From: a bacterium
Lineage (GTDB): Bacteria > RBG-13-66-14
Length of the DNA stretch: 5,250 nt
NCBI GenBank assembly: GCA_035528375.1
Contig: DATKYS010000027.1
Coordinates: 1 to 5,250 of the forward strand
Direction of reading: 5' to 3'
Of the stretch, positions 1-5,250 are shown piece after piece. The translations under genes and the position numbers were made by a program. Positions within the stretch are counted from its first letter, which is position 1; each line of letters begins with the position of its first letter. The notes beneath the pieces were generated by a model, which worked only from the letters and a program-made list of their open reading frames with translations, was not told the DNA's origin and ran no database searches.

Positions 1-1
1 G

Positions 2-163
2 GTGGCCGAAAATTTCGATTGGGGGATAAGGAACACCGGAAACCTGTACTACACGTGGACACAATACGACGCCTCTGCCTTCTTCCGCCTCCTGGGCACG
101 CCCCTGGACACCGACGTTCAGTCCGCGAGCTGGGGGGAGATAAAGGCGGGGTTCTCGGACTAG
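2..163 (+). CDS. Secreted beta-rich protein, C-terminal fragment (tandem paralogue of the next gene)
   Basis: This is the last 53 codons of a gene that begins left of the window; the frame is open from base 2 to the TAG at 161-163. The visible tail ends in ASWGEIKAGFSD. It aligns with the end of the downstream protein: a Phe-Phe-x-x-Leu-Gly core (AFFRLLGTP against TFFTILGVP), a 12-14 residue linker, then SWGEIKA. The fragment has many aromatic residues (DWG, LYYTWTQY), as expected of a beta-sandwich. The gene ends 44 bp before the next start with no convincing terminator between them, so the two are probably co-transcribed. Function is unknown. Export is inferred only from the signal peptide of the paralogue. 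Confidence 0.75.
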   Translation: MAENFDWGIRNTGNLYYTWTQYDASAFFRLLGTPLDTDVQSASWGEIKAGFSD

Positions 164-195
164 CGCCCGGGCACCGTTCAGCCTTTTAAAAAATC

Positions 196-201
196 AGGAG
201 G
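196..201 (+). promoter_or_regulatory. Shine-Dalgarno site deciding the start at 208
   Basis: A perfect AGGAGG lies 6 nt before the ATG at 208 but only 3 nt before an in-frame GTG at 205. The spacing favours the ATG. Confidence 0.75.
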
Positions 202-207
202 TGCGTG

Positions 208-813
208 ATGCGCGCTTTGGCAGTTATATTGCCCCTCGCGTGCGCGGCCGTGTGGGGTGGCGAGGCTGCACAAGCGGCCCCGCCTCCGCCCGACCTGCAG
301 GTCCTTTGGGAAAACCCCTACGATTACGACCTTTTAGAGATGGGCCTTCCAAGCAACGGCGGTAACCAAACCCAGGACGACTTCACCTTCGAGGAATCCG
401 GCGTGATAATGGGCTTTGACTGTTGGTTCTGCTACGACGGCAACCACCCCAAGCCCTTCACGGCCATTATTTTCTACGACTACAACGGCGGACCGAGCGG
501 CAGGAGATGGATGGCCGACATTACCGACGTAACCGACATAGACACAGGGGATGACTCATACGGTGATGACGTGTACCGCACGGAGTTGAGATTGGACGAG
601 GAGGACTACGTCTTCGTCGAGGCCGGTACGACGTTTTGGCTGGAGCTGTACTGGAACGGGCTTCTCAACGGTTACTGGCTGTGCGAGATGGGCGGTAACG
701 CGCACTGCAACGGCGACGAATACAACCTTTCGACGTTCTTCACCATCCTGGGCGTTCCGTCGGGCGAGGGCGTGGAGCCCATGAGCTGGGGGGAGATAAA
801 GGCAACCTTCTGA
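208..813 (+). CDS. Secreted acidic beta-sandwich-like protein of unknown function
   Basis: A 201-residue protein with an N-terminal signal peptide: a hydrophobic stretch at residues 3-16 and a signal peptidase I site after AQA (residue 23), followed by a proline-rich stretch (APPPPD). It is therefore probably exported. The mature part is rich in Asp, Glu, Tyr, Trp and Gly. It has a DDFTF segment (57-61), the acidic patches DTGDDSYGDD and LDEEDY, and a C-terminal SWGEIKATF (193-201). Two cysteine pairs, C72/C75 (CWFC) and C159/C167, could form disulfides after export. The alternating hydrophobic pattern resembles secreted beta-sandwich or lectin-like domains, but no enzymatic motif is visible and I do not recognise a named family. 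The upstream fragment is a paralogue, so this is a tandem duplication. A strong terminator follows directly. The ATG is preferred over the GTG at 205 because of Shine-Dalgarno spacing. Confidence 0.8.
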   Translation: MRALAVILPLACAAVWGGEAAQAAPPPPDLQVLWENPYDYDLLEMGLPSNGGNQTQDDFTFEESGVIMGFDCWFCYDGNHPKPFTAIIFYDYNGGPSGRRWMADITDVTDIDTGDDSYGDDVYRTELRLDEEDYVFVEAGTTFWLELYWNGLLNGYWLCEMGGNAHCNGDEYNLSTFFTILGVPSGEGVEPMSWGEIKATF

Positions 814-818
814 TTATG

Positions 819-846
819 GGGCCGCCCTCGGGCGGCCCTTCTTTTT
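819..846 (+). terminator. Rho-independent terminator after the tandem secreted genes
   Basis: A perfect GC-only stem, GGGCCGCC / GGCGGCCC with a CTCG loop (extendable to 9 bp), is followed at once by TTCTTTTTG. It begins 5 nt after the TGA of the upstream gene and separates that unit from the dehydrogenase gene. Confidence 0.9.
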
Positions 847-875
847 GTAGTGGCAAGGGGTTTAAACCCCTTGTC
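847..875. repeat. REP-like palindrome with GTAG at its foot
   Basis: Bases 854-873 are a perfect 20-bp palindrome with arms CAAGGGGTTT / AAACCCCTTG. The pairing extends outward by a G-T wobble (853/874) and a G-C pair (852/875). The tetranucleotide GTAG (847-850) lies just upstream, an arrangement like REP elements. It lies between the terminator and the promoter of the next gene and overlaps the predicted -35 region, so it could also serve as an operator. Whether it recurs elsewhere in the genome cannot be seen here. Confidence 0.6.
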
Positions 876-890
876 TCCTTCTTGTATAAT
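862..890 (+). promoter_or_regulatory. Sigma-70-type promoter of the dehydrogenase gene
   Basis: A consensus -10 box TATAAT (885-890) has a weak -35, TTAAAC (862-867), at 17-bp spacing. The -35 falls inside the palindrome at 854-873. Transcription would start near 897, leaving a leader of about 23 nt. An AAGGA Shine-Dalgarno (908-912) sits 7 nt before the ATG at 920. The -10 context TTGTATAATCA recurs upstream of the glycosylase gene on the other strand. Confidence 0.6.
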
Positions 891-919
891 CATCCACGAG
901 AATCCCCAAGGACGGGCGA

Positions 920-1771
920 ATGACGCGGGGCGCATCAGTACTGGTCACCGGGACCTCGACGGGTATCGGCCGGGCCGCGGCCCTGGAGCTGGCGCGCCGG
1001 GGTTTTTCCGTCTATGCCGGGGTCCGGCGGTCGAAGGACGCCGAGAACCTCCTCGCCGCCGCGGAGGGGAAGCTGTCGCCGGTGATGCTCGACGTGACCC
1101 GGCCCGAACAGATTGCCGAAGTCGCCCGCCTCATCGAGGCCGAATCGGGCGAGACCGGGCTCCACGGCCTGGTCAACAACGCCGGAATCAACGTGTCCGG
1201 CCCGCTGGAGTTCCTGCCGCCCGACGACCTGCGCCGCCAGTTCGAGGTGAACCTGTTCGGCCAGCTCGCCGTGACGCAAGCCCTCCTGCCGCTTCTGCGG
1301 AAGGCGCGGGGCAGGGTGGTCAACATCGGGTCCGTTTCGGGCTGGAGCGCCATGCCGCTCGTCGGCCCCTACTGCGCCTCGAAGTTCGCTCTCCGGGCCC
1401 TGAACGACTCGCTGCGGCTGGAGCTGCGTCCCTGGGGTATTTTGGTGATTCTCGTGGACCCGGGGCCCATCGCCACGCCCATCTGGGACAAGGCGCAGGA
1501 CCGACGGGAGGAACTCGGGGCGGAAACCCAGGCAAGCGCACTGTACGGCCCGATGATAGAGCGAGCCCTCGCGTTCACCGCCGGGACCGTGGCCGGGGCC
1601 ATCGAGCCCGAAAGGGTGGCGGGAACGGTCATCCGCGCCCTCGAGAGCCGGAGGCCGAGGGCCCGCTATCTCGTCGGCGCCACCCTCCGGAGCGGTCCGT
1701 TCGTGGAGAAGCTCCCCGTCCGTCTCCGCGACTGGCTCATCGCCAAAATCATCCTCAAGGACTACAAATAA
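920..1771 (+). CDS. Classical short-chain dehydrogenase/reductase (SDR)
   Basis: A 283-residue cytoplasmic NAD(P)-dependent oxidoreductase. The Rossmann cofactor motif TGTSTGIG is at residues 10-17, the NNAG motif at 86-89, and the catalytic tetrad is N111 (NLFG), S138 (NIGSVSG), Y151 and K155 (YCASK). PG at 181-182 with T186 marks the cofactor-binding loop after strand 6. The arginines after strand 2 (GVRRS, 34-38) suggest preference for NADP(H), which is an inference. The order and spacing are complete, and the length fits classical SDRs that have an extended substrate-binding C-terminus, as in 17-beta-hydroxysteroid or retinol dehydrogenase-like members. The substrate cannot be predicted, because the variable C-terminal part sets it and no pathway gene lies next to it. 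The gene has its own promoter and stands alone. Its 3' end converges on the minus-strand envelope gene. Confidence 0.93.
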   Translation: MTRGASVLVTGTSTGIGRAAALELARRGFSVYAGVRRSKDAENLLAAAEGKLSPVMLDVTRPEQIAEVARLIEAESGETGLHGLVNNAGINVSGPLEFLPPDDLRRQFEVNLFGQLAVTQALLPLLRKARGRVVNIGSVSGWSAMPLVGPYCASKFALRALNDSLRLELRPWGILVILVDPGPIATPIWDKAQDRREELGAETQASALYGPMIERALAFTAGTVAGAIEPERVAGTVIRALESRRPRARYLVGATLRSGPFVEKLPVRLRDWLIAKIILKDYK

Positions 1772-1794
1772 AGGGCGGCCCCTCGACTGCCCTT
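1771..1794 (-). terminator. Weak hairpin between convergent genes
   Basis: AAGGGCGG (1771-1778) pairs with CTGCCCTT (1787-1794), 8 bp with one G-T wobble and an 8-nt loop, in the 38-bp gap between the dehydrogenase and the minus-strand gene. Read on the minus strand it is followed by a T-rich TTTATTTG, so it fits better as a terminator for the leftward transcript. On the plus strand no T-run follows. Confidence 0.4.
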
Positions 1795-1809
1795 CCCGCA
1801 TCCGCCGAT

Positions 1810-2376
1810 TCATAGGGCGAAGGCATACCCCACGTGCAGCGAGTACAGCTTGGAGTAGGATTCTTTGCTCATGAGGTACGAGGTCCGTATCTCGAAGTGG
1901 ATGCCCCCGGTGTCCCCCAAAAGAACGTCGAAAACACCGATGGCGCCCATACAGAACACCGAAGCCGAACCTGTGGCCTCCTCCTCGCCCGAGGTCAACT
2001 TCCCCGATAACGAGGCCAGCCCCAGGTGAAAGCCCACCGCCATCACGGTGTTCGATTCGATGAAGCCGTAGCCGATGAGCCCCATAAACTGGTTCAGGTT
2101 CAGCTCCCCGGAAATGCCCTCGGCGCCGACGTGGCCGCCGGTGTACGTGTACCCAGCCCCGAGGTAGAATCCGCCGCCGCCCGGGAGCCAGTTGAACGTG
2201 GCTCCGACGCTGCCGCCGAAGTAGCCGGCGAAGTCGGTTTGCGCCCCGCCGTGAACGGCCAGCCACGCTTCGAAGGGCGGCTTATACAGCTCCACCTCCA
2301 CGGCTCCCACGGGCTCTTCGTCGGAAAAACAGGCCCCGGAAACGAATAACAAGATGGCCAGTACGAAGTATTTCAT
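1810..2376 (-). CDS. Small beta-barrel-like envelope protein
   Basis: A 188-residue protein with an N-terminal export signal: MK, a hydrophobic core at residues 3-13, then SGAC-FSDEE. Cys16 could be a lipid-modified cysteine in a non-canonical lipobox (VSGAC), or cleavage could be by signal peptidase I. From about residue 35 the chain alternates hydrophobic and small or polar residues, with many Gly, Tyr and Phe (GGFYLGAGYTYTGG, FMGLIGYGFIES, VGFHLGLASL). It ends in a strand with aromatics (SLHVGYAFAL). This is the look of an 8-strand-type outer-membrane barrel, although the final residue is Leu rather than the usual Phe, and a lipid anchor would be unusual for a barrel. No specific function is visible. 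It starts 32 bp after the glycosylase gene on the same strand and probably shares its transcript. The ATG at 2376 is supported by a very strong Shine-Dalgarno. Confidence 0.75.
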   Translation of the reverse strand: MKYFVLAILLFVSGACFSDEEPVGAVEVELYKPPFEAWLAVHGGAQTDFAGYFGGSVGATFNWLPGGGGFYLGAGYTYTGGHVGAEGISGELNLNQFMGLIGYGFIESNTVMAVGFHLGLASLSGKLTSGEEEATGSASVFCMGAIGVFDVLLGDTGGIHFEIRTSYLMSKESYSKLYSLHVGYAFAL

Positions 2377-2377
2377 C

Positions 2378-2386
2378 CCTCCTCCT
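2378..2386 (-). promoter_or_regulatory. Strong Shine-Dalgarno of the envelope gene
   Basis: On the minus strand this reads AGGAGGAGG, immediately before the ATG at 2376. It is the strongest ribosome site among the minus-strand genes and contrasts with the absence of one on the gene upstream in the same unit. Confidence 0.8.
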
Positions 2387-2408
2387 CTTTAAAACACTAC
2401 TCCGGCTT

Positions 2409-3572
2409 CTACATCTTCGTCCGCTCAACCACCTCCCCGCAGCCGTTGAAGACGGCCAGTTCCTCGAGCTTCATCTTCAGCGCGCGCTTCAGCTCCTCCC
2501 CGACGCGCACGCCGTCCCCCCACCACAGCCCCTGCACCAGCAGCTTTTTCGCCTTCCTGTCCGCCTTGGCGTCCACCCGACCGACGAACTCCTCCCGGAA
2601 AAGAATCGGCAGCGCGAAGTAGCCCATCACCCGCTGCGCCGGGGGCTTGTAGCACTCCAGGGCGTAATCGAATCCGAAGAGCCGCTTGACCCTGTCCCGC
2701 AGGATGACGAGGTTGTCGAAAGGGCTCAGGAGGTGCAACCCTTCGATCGGCGCGTCGTCCATCGCGTCGAGCACCTCCCGCAGGGCGAAGAGCTCCGCGC
2801 TAAAACCCTCGACCCGCACGGGAATCACCTCGCCCTCCTCCACGAGCCGGTCCGCGCACTTCCGCTTCTTCGGCGACCGTCGCAGGTGGAGGCGGATGTC
2901 GTTCAGAGTGGCGACTCCGTGAGCGGCGAGCGCCCGGCGGGTGAAGAAGAGCTCCCGTTCGTCCTCGTCGGGAAATGTGACGTCCACCCAGTCGGGCAGC
3001 ACCCGCTCGGTGAGGTCGTAGAAACGCTGGAACCGCTCCCGGCGGTCCACCATGAGCCGTCCCTGGGTGAAGAGAAGGTCCAGGGCGATCTTGGCCGGTT
3101 TCCACTCCCACCAGCCCTTGCTCTGGGCCGTTCCGCCGAAGTCCCTGGCCGCCAGGGGGCCCTCGGCGCGGATGCGTGCGTACACCTCCTCCATGAGCCC
3201 GGCGTGCTTCTCCAGGAAGCGGCCCTGCCAACTCGCCCACGCGGGGAAGGTGCGCATCTTTTCCAGGTAGAAGCGGAAATCCGCCAGCGGCAGGTAGCAC
3301 ATCGCGTGGCCCCAGTACTCGAAAACCTTCCTATCCTCCGCCAGGAGCGCGTCCAGGTGCTCCGGGCGGTAATCAGGAACACGGGTCCAAAGTGTGTGGT
3401 GGTGCGCGCGCTCGATGACGTTGACCGTGTCTATCTGCACGTAGCCCAGCCGCTCGACACAGCGGAGCGCCCCCTCCTTGCCGGGGGGCAGACCGGCGTC
3501 GCCGTCCAGGAGCTGGCACTTCAGGGCCAGCCGCCGCGCCTGGGATTCACTGAGACTCGCGTGTGCCGCCAT
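2409..3572 (-). CDS. ycaQ: YcaQ/AlkZ-like winged-helix DNA glycosylase (HTH_42 family)
   Basis: A 387-residue cytoplasmic protein matching the winged-helix family that includes E. coli YcaQ and Streptomyces AlkZ. These glycosylases excise bulky or crosslinked alkylpurines, and YcaQ unhooks interstrand crosslinks. The family's catalytic Q-hydrophobic-D motif is present as Q46-I47-D48 within GYVQIDTVNVIERAHHHTLW (43-62). The QxD form matches YcaQ, whereas AlkZ has QxQ. Further family signatures are HHHTLWTR (57-64), EYWGHA (85-90), LLSPFDNL (281-288) and VGRVDAKADR (330-339). The length is close to the roughly 400 residues usual for the family, so the gene is intact. The ATG at 3572 gives the expected N-terminus (SLSESQARRLALKCQ matches the first helix), although no Shine-Dalgarno precedes it. 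A promoter lies at 3601-3629. The envelope gene follows after 32 bp. The family is clear from motifs; activity on crosslinks is inferred from homologues. Confidence 0.88.
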   Translation of the reverse strand: MAAHASLSESQARRLALKCQLLDGDAGLPPGKEGALRCVERLGYVQIDTVNVIERAHHHTLWTRVPDYRPEHLDALLAEDRKVFEYWGHAMCYLPLADFRFYLEKMRTFPAWASWQGRFLEKHAGLMEEVYARIRAEGPLAARDFGGTAQSKGWWEWKPAKIALDLLFTQGRLMVDRRERFQRFYDLTERVLPDWVDVTFPDEDERELFFTRRALAAHGVATLNDIRLHLRRSPKKRKCADRLVEEGEVIPVRVEGFSAELFALREVLDAMDDAPIEGLHLLSPFDNLVILRDRVKRLFGFDYALECYKPPAQRVMGYFALPILFREEFVGRVDAKADRKAKKLLVQGLWWGDGVRVGEELKRALKMKLEELAVFNGCGEVVERTKM

Positions 3573-3600
3573 ATTCGCCGCGGGAAAGAGGAGCGGTTTG

Positions 3601-3629
3601 ATTATACAAAGTCCGACGACCGAAGTGAA
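3601..3629 (-). promoter_or_regulatory. Sigma-70-type promoter of the glycosylase gene
   Basis: On the minus strand there is a perfect -10 TATAAT (3606-3601) and a -35 TTCACT (3629-3624, four of six consensus bases) at 17-bp spacing. The start would lie near 3594, giving a leader of about 22 nt that contains no purine-rich ribosome site. It shares the 11-nt TTGTATAATCA with the dehydrogenase promoter. Confidence 0.65.
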
Positions 3630-3656
3630 AACGCCACAGCGCGGCGTGTAACGTTT

Positions 3657-3699
3657 CCCTCTCCCTGGAGAGAGGCTCGCCTACGGGTTAGGGTGAGGG
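3657..3699. repeat. Imperfect palindromic intergenic repeat
   Basis: CCCTCTCCC (3657-3665) can pair with GGGTGAGGG (3691-3699) with one mismatch. A local hairpin around CTGG is nested inside (CCTCTC at 3658-3663 with GAGAGG at 3670-3675). CTAC (3681-3684), the complement of GTAG, lies within it. It is non-coding by position, between two minus-strand genes, and resembles dispersed small palindromic repeats. Its copy number cannot be seen here. Confidence 0.45.
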
Positions 3700-3712
3700 T
3701 CGAGGTAAATAA

Positions 3713-3740
3713 CGGGCGGGTGTGGACACCCGCCCCTACG
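3713..3740 (-). repeat. REP-like unit, left member of an inverted pair
   Basis: Read on the minus strand this is C, then GTAG (3739-3736), then a perfect 10-bp stem GGGCGGGTGT / ACACCCGCCC around CC. It is the inverted partner of 3760-3787, identical at 22 of 28 positions. All six differences lie in three stem base pairs and preserve pairing. GTAG directly at the foot of a palindrome is the hallmark of REP elements mobilised by RAYT (REP-associated tyrosine) transposases. Confidence 0.7.
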
Positions 3741-3759
3741 ATAATCCGCGAATCCAACC

Positions 3760-3787
3760 CGTAGGGGCGACCGTCCACGGTCGCCCG
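3760..3787 (+). repeat. REP-like unit, right member of an inverted pair
   Basis: This is C, then GTAG (3761-3764), then a perfect 10-bp stem GGGCGACCGT (3765-3774) / ACGGTCGCCC (3777-3786) around CC. It ends 4 bp from the stop codon of the large minus-strand gene, so its RNA form would sit at that transcript's 3' end and could stabilise or end it. No T-run follows on either strand. With its partner and the 19-bp spacer it forms a BIME-like (paired, inverted REP) element. Confidence 0.7.
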
Positions 3788-3791
3788 CGAA

Positions 3792-5250
3792 TTAACGCGC
3801 AATCACCACCCGCCGCGTAAGGGCGCCGGCATCGGCGGCGAGGCGGACGAGATACACGCCGGGTGGAAGCGTCGAGGTGTCGTAGGCGATTTCGTGGCGG
3901 CCGGGGGTGGTGGGGACGCTCACGGAGGACTCCACGAGCCGGCCCGAGAGGTCGTAGAGCGAGAGCTCTACGTTTTTCGTGCCCTCGGGCAGGTAGTAGC
4001 TCAAGGTCACCCGGTCAGCAGCGGGGCAGGGGAAAGGCGCGTAGAGGGTGAAGCGGCCGGCGTCCGATCCTTGCCAAGTGGCCTCCACGGGACCGAAGCG
4101 TCGTACGGAACCGTCGGGGAGCGTGGCTTCGAGGATGTAGAGGTGGGTTACGTTGGGCTCTGCGTCGCGGTCCAGGTAGCGGTAGATGGCATCGCCGGAT
4201 AGGTTGACTAGACTCTCTCCGTCACGCTCCAGACGCCAGGATGAGCCGGTCAGATCACCCTCCTCCCGCCAGGAGAGGAGGATGCCGTCGTCGTGATTTT
4301 CCGCGGACAAAACCGGCTCGTCGAAGCCTGATCCCTCCAGCTGGTGGACGTAACCGATGTCGTAATCCCAGGAATCTTGGCGGATGTGACCTACAGTTCG
4401 AATAAGGCCGTCCTCATCCACAGCGCCAAAAGGCCCCATCTGGTTAGACCCGACCATAACATCCGGAGTATACCACTGAGGTTCGCCGATCAAGTCGCCG
4501 TTTTCGTCGAACTCGAAGAAGCCGTAGCCCTCTGTTACATTCGCGAACAGAAAAATTCTCTCATCGGCTGTAATAAAGAAGTTGCGCTCGTCTATTTGGA
4601 CATCGTGTTCCATGAAAACCAACTTAGGTTCAACCAGCACATTACCATCCAGATCCAAAATTACATAACCGATGTAACTCTCGTAATCTTCATCATGACG
4701 GTAGGAAATGTGAACGTGATTATTAGAGTCAATACATATTGCGGGCTCGACATCATACGGTTCGTAAAGCAGGTAATCACTCTTAATCTGAGTAGGGTAC
4801 CCGACATCTATCAGGTCGGTCAGGTATGAGCCGTCATCGCCGTCAATCTTCCGGTATGCGACGGAATAATCATCTTCCGTCACACCTGTGTAGTATGTGT
4901 AAGCGACATGGACATTTCCATCGGAATCCACCGTCATTCCCTTATCCCAAGAAACGTAAGCGTACACGGGGTCGTCACAAATAACGTGGTTGGAGGCGAG
5001 AAGGTTGCCGGTGGAATCAACCTTCGCGTGCAGAGGTGACCGGTACCATTCCTCGCCGTTCCAGACGTAGCCTGTGTAGAGAAGATGAACGTTATCGTCA
5101 TCATCGCAGACGGCGTACATCGTCCAATCGGCGTCGGTGTCGAAGTCGAAGAGGTGCTTCGGATCGACCAGGTAGGAACCATCGGCGGTGTCTATCTGTG
5201 TGTACCACATCTGGAGGTTGCCGGCGGTATCCCTAAGCCAGAAGATATGC
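3792..5250 (-). CDS. Large secreted repeat protein with T9SS type A-like sorting domain (5' end outside window)
   Basis: The frame is open from the TAA at 3794-3792 to the right edge, so the N-terminus is missing. The ATG at 5210 is internal: the 13 codons before it (HIFWLRDTAGNLQ) continue the repeat pattern. Numbering from 5210, residues 1-300 hold five to six units of about 50-60 residues. Each begins after an Asp-rich turn with a strand of the form N-V-H-x-x-Y, for example DDDDNVHLLYT (36), DSDGNVHVAYT (95) and DSNNHVHISYR (161). This suggests a beta-propeller with possible calcium-binding turns. Residues 298-378 resemble a fibronectin type III domain. Residues 386-472 match the Por secretion/T9SS type A tail: LYAPFPCPAADRVTLSYYLP, VELSLYDLSGRLV, PGRHEIAYDTSTLPPGVYLVRL, then RRVVIAR. 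It is likely delivered to the cell surface or outside. Ligand or activity is unknown. The propeller part is much more AT-rich than the tail. Confidence 0.85.
   Translation of the reverse strand, partial: HIFWLRDTAGNLQMWYTQIDTADGSYLVDPKHLFDFDTDADWTMYAVCDDDDNVHLLYTGYVWNGEEWYRSPLHAKVDSTGNLLASNHVICDDPVYAYVSWDKGMTVDSDGNVHVAYTYYTGVTEDDYSVAYRKIDGDDGSYLTDLIDVGYPTQIKSDYLLYEPYDVEPAICIDSNNHVHISYRHDEDYESYIGYVILDLDGNVLVEPKLVFMEHDVQIDERNFFITADERIFLFANVTEGYGFFEFDENGDLIGEPQWYTPDVMVGSNQMGPFGAVDEDGLIRTVGHIRQDSWDYDIGYVHQLEGSGFDEPVLSAENHDDGILLSWREEGDLTGSSWRLERDGESLVNLSGDAIYRYLDRDAEPNVTHLYILEATLPDGSVRRFGPVEATWQGSDAGRFTLYAPFPCPAADRVTLSYYLPEGTKNVELSLYDLSGRLVESSVSVPTTPGRHEIAYDTSTLPPGVYLVRLAADAGALTRRVVIAR

Noticed and set aside
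205-207. GTG at 205 as start of the secreted protein
   Set aside because: It is only 3 nt from the AGGAGG; the adjacent ATG at 208 has normal spacing.
871-876. TTGTCT as -35 box of the dehydrogenase promoter
   Set aside because: It lies only 8 bp from the TATAAT, too close for sigma-70 binding.
850-1815. Open frame on the plus strand overlapping the dehydrogenase
   Set aside because: Composition is extreme in Arg, Gly and Pro, and it is a frame shadow of a gene with a complete SDR motif set.
935-2266. Long open frame on the minus strand (443 codons)
   Set aside because: It runs antisense to the dehydrogenase and overlaps the envelope gene in another frame. Its product is Arg/Gly/Pro-rich with no recognisable motif, as expected from GC-rich DNA read in the wrong frame.
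2733-3764. Plus-strand open frame of 343 codons opposite the glycosylase
   Set aside because: It is antisense to a gene with clear family motifs and crosses the intergenic repeats and promoter. It has no ribosome site and no domain.
3573-3791. CRISPR array or small RNA gene in the repeat-rich gap
   Set aside because: The units are inverted rather than direct, there are no regular spacers, and no dedicated promoter-terminator pair encloses the region.
4344-4829. Plus-strand open frame of 161 codons in the AT-richer region
   Set aside because: It is antisense to the repeat units of the surface protein. The Val/Ile/Asn-rich pattern mirrors the Asp/Tyr/His codons on the other strand, and there is no ribosome site.
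5208-5210. ATG at 5210 as the start of the surface protein gene
   Set aside because: The frame stays open to the window edge, the preceding residues fit the repeat, and neither a signal peptide nor a ribosome site is present at this ATG.

Overview
The window looks like part of a chromosome from a GC-rich, Gram-negative-type (two-membrane) bacterium. The evidence is a minus-strand protein ending in a type IX secretion-like (Por secretion type A) C-terminal domain, an outer-membrane-barrel-like protein, and two secreted beta-rich proteins in tandem. T9SS-like tails combined with high GC and abundant small palindromic intergenic repeats suggest the Fibrobacterota-Chlorobi-Bacteroidota (FCB) lineage or one of its uncultured candidate phyla. 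That placement is inference, since there is no rRNA or marker gene here.

Layout: the left third reads rightward. The 3' end of a secreted-protein gene (2-163) is followed after 44 bp by a full-length paralogue (208-813). Both end in the same SWGEIKA-F motif, encoded by an identical 21-bp stretch. A strong Rho-independent terminator (819-846) closes this pair. After a palindromic repeat and a promoter comes a classical short-chain dehydrogenase/reductase (920-1771).

The right two thirds read leftward. A large secreted repeat protein runs in from beyond the right edge and stops at 3792. Next is a 219-bp intergenic region with three palindromic repeats and a promoter. Then comes a probable two-gene unit: a YcaQ/AlkZ-type DNA glycosylase (3572-2409) followed 32 bp later by a small beta-barrel-like envelope protein (2376-1810). 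This unit converges on the dehydrogenase gene, with a weak hairpin in the 38-bp gap.

No single pathway links these genes. Three, probably four, of the six encode exported proteins, one is a cytoplasmic oxidoreductase and one is a DNA repair enzyme. The most unusual structure is intergenic: two 28-bp REP-like units in inverted orientation (3713-3740 and 3760-3787). Each carries a GTAG tetranucleotide at the foot of a perfect stem. They differ only at three base pairs, which are exactly swapped between the arms. A third GTAG-led palindrome sits at 847-875. There are no tRNA or rRNA genes, CRISPR arrays or complete insertion sequences in the window.
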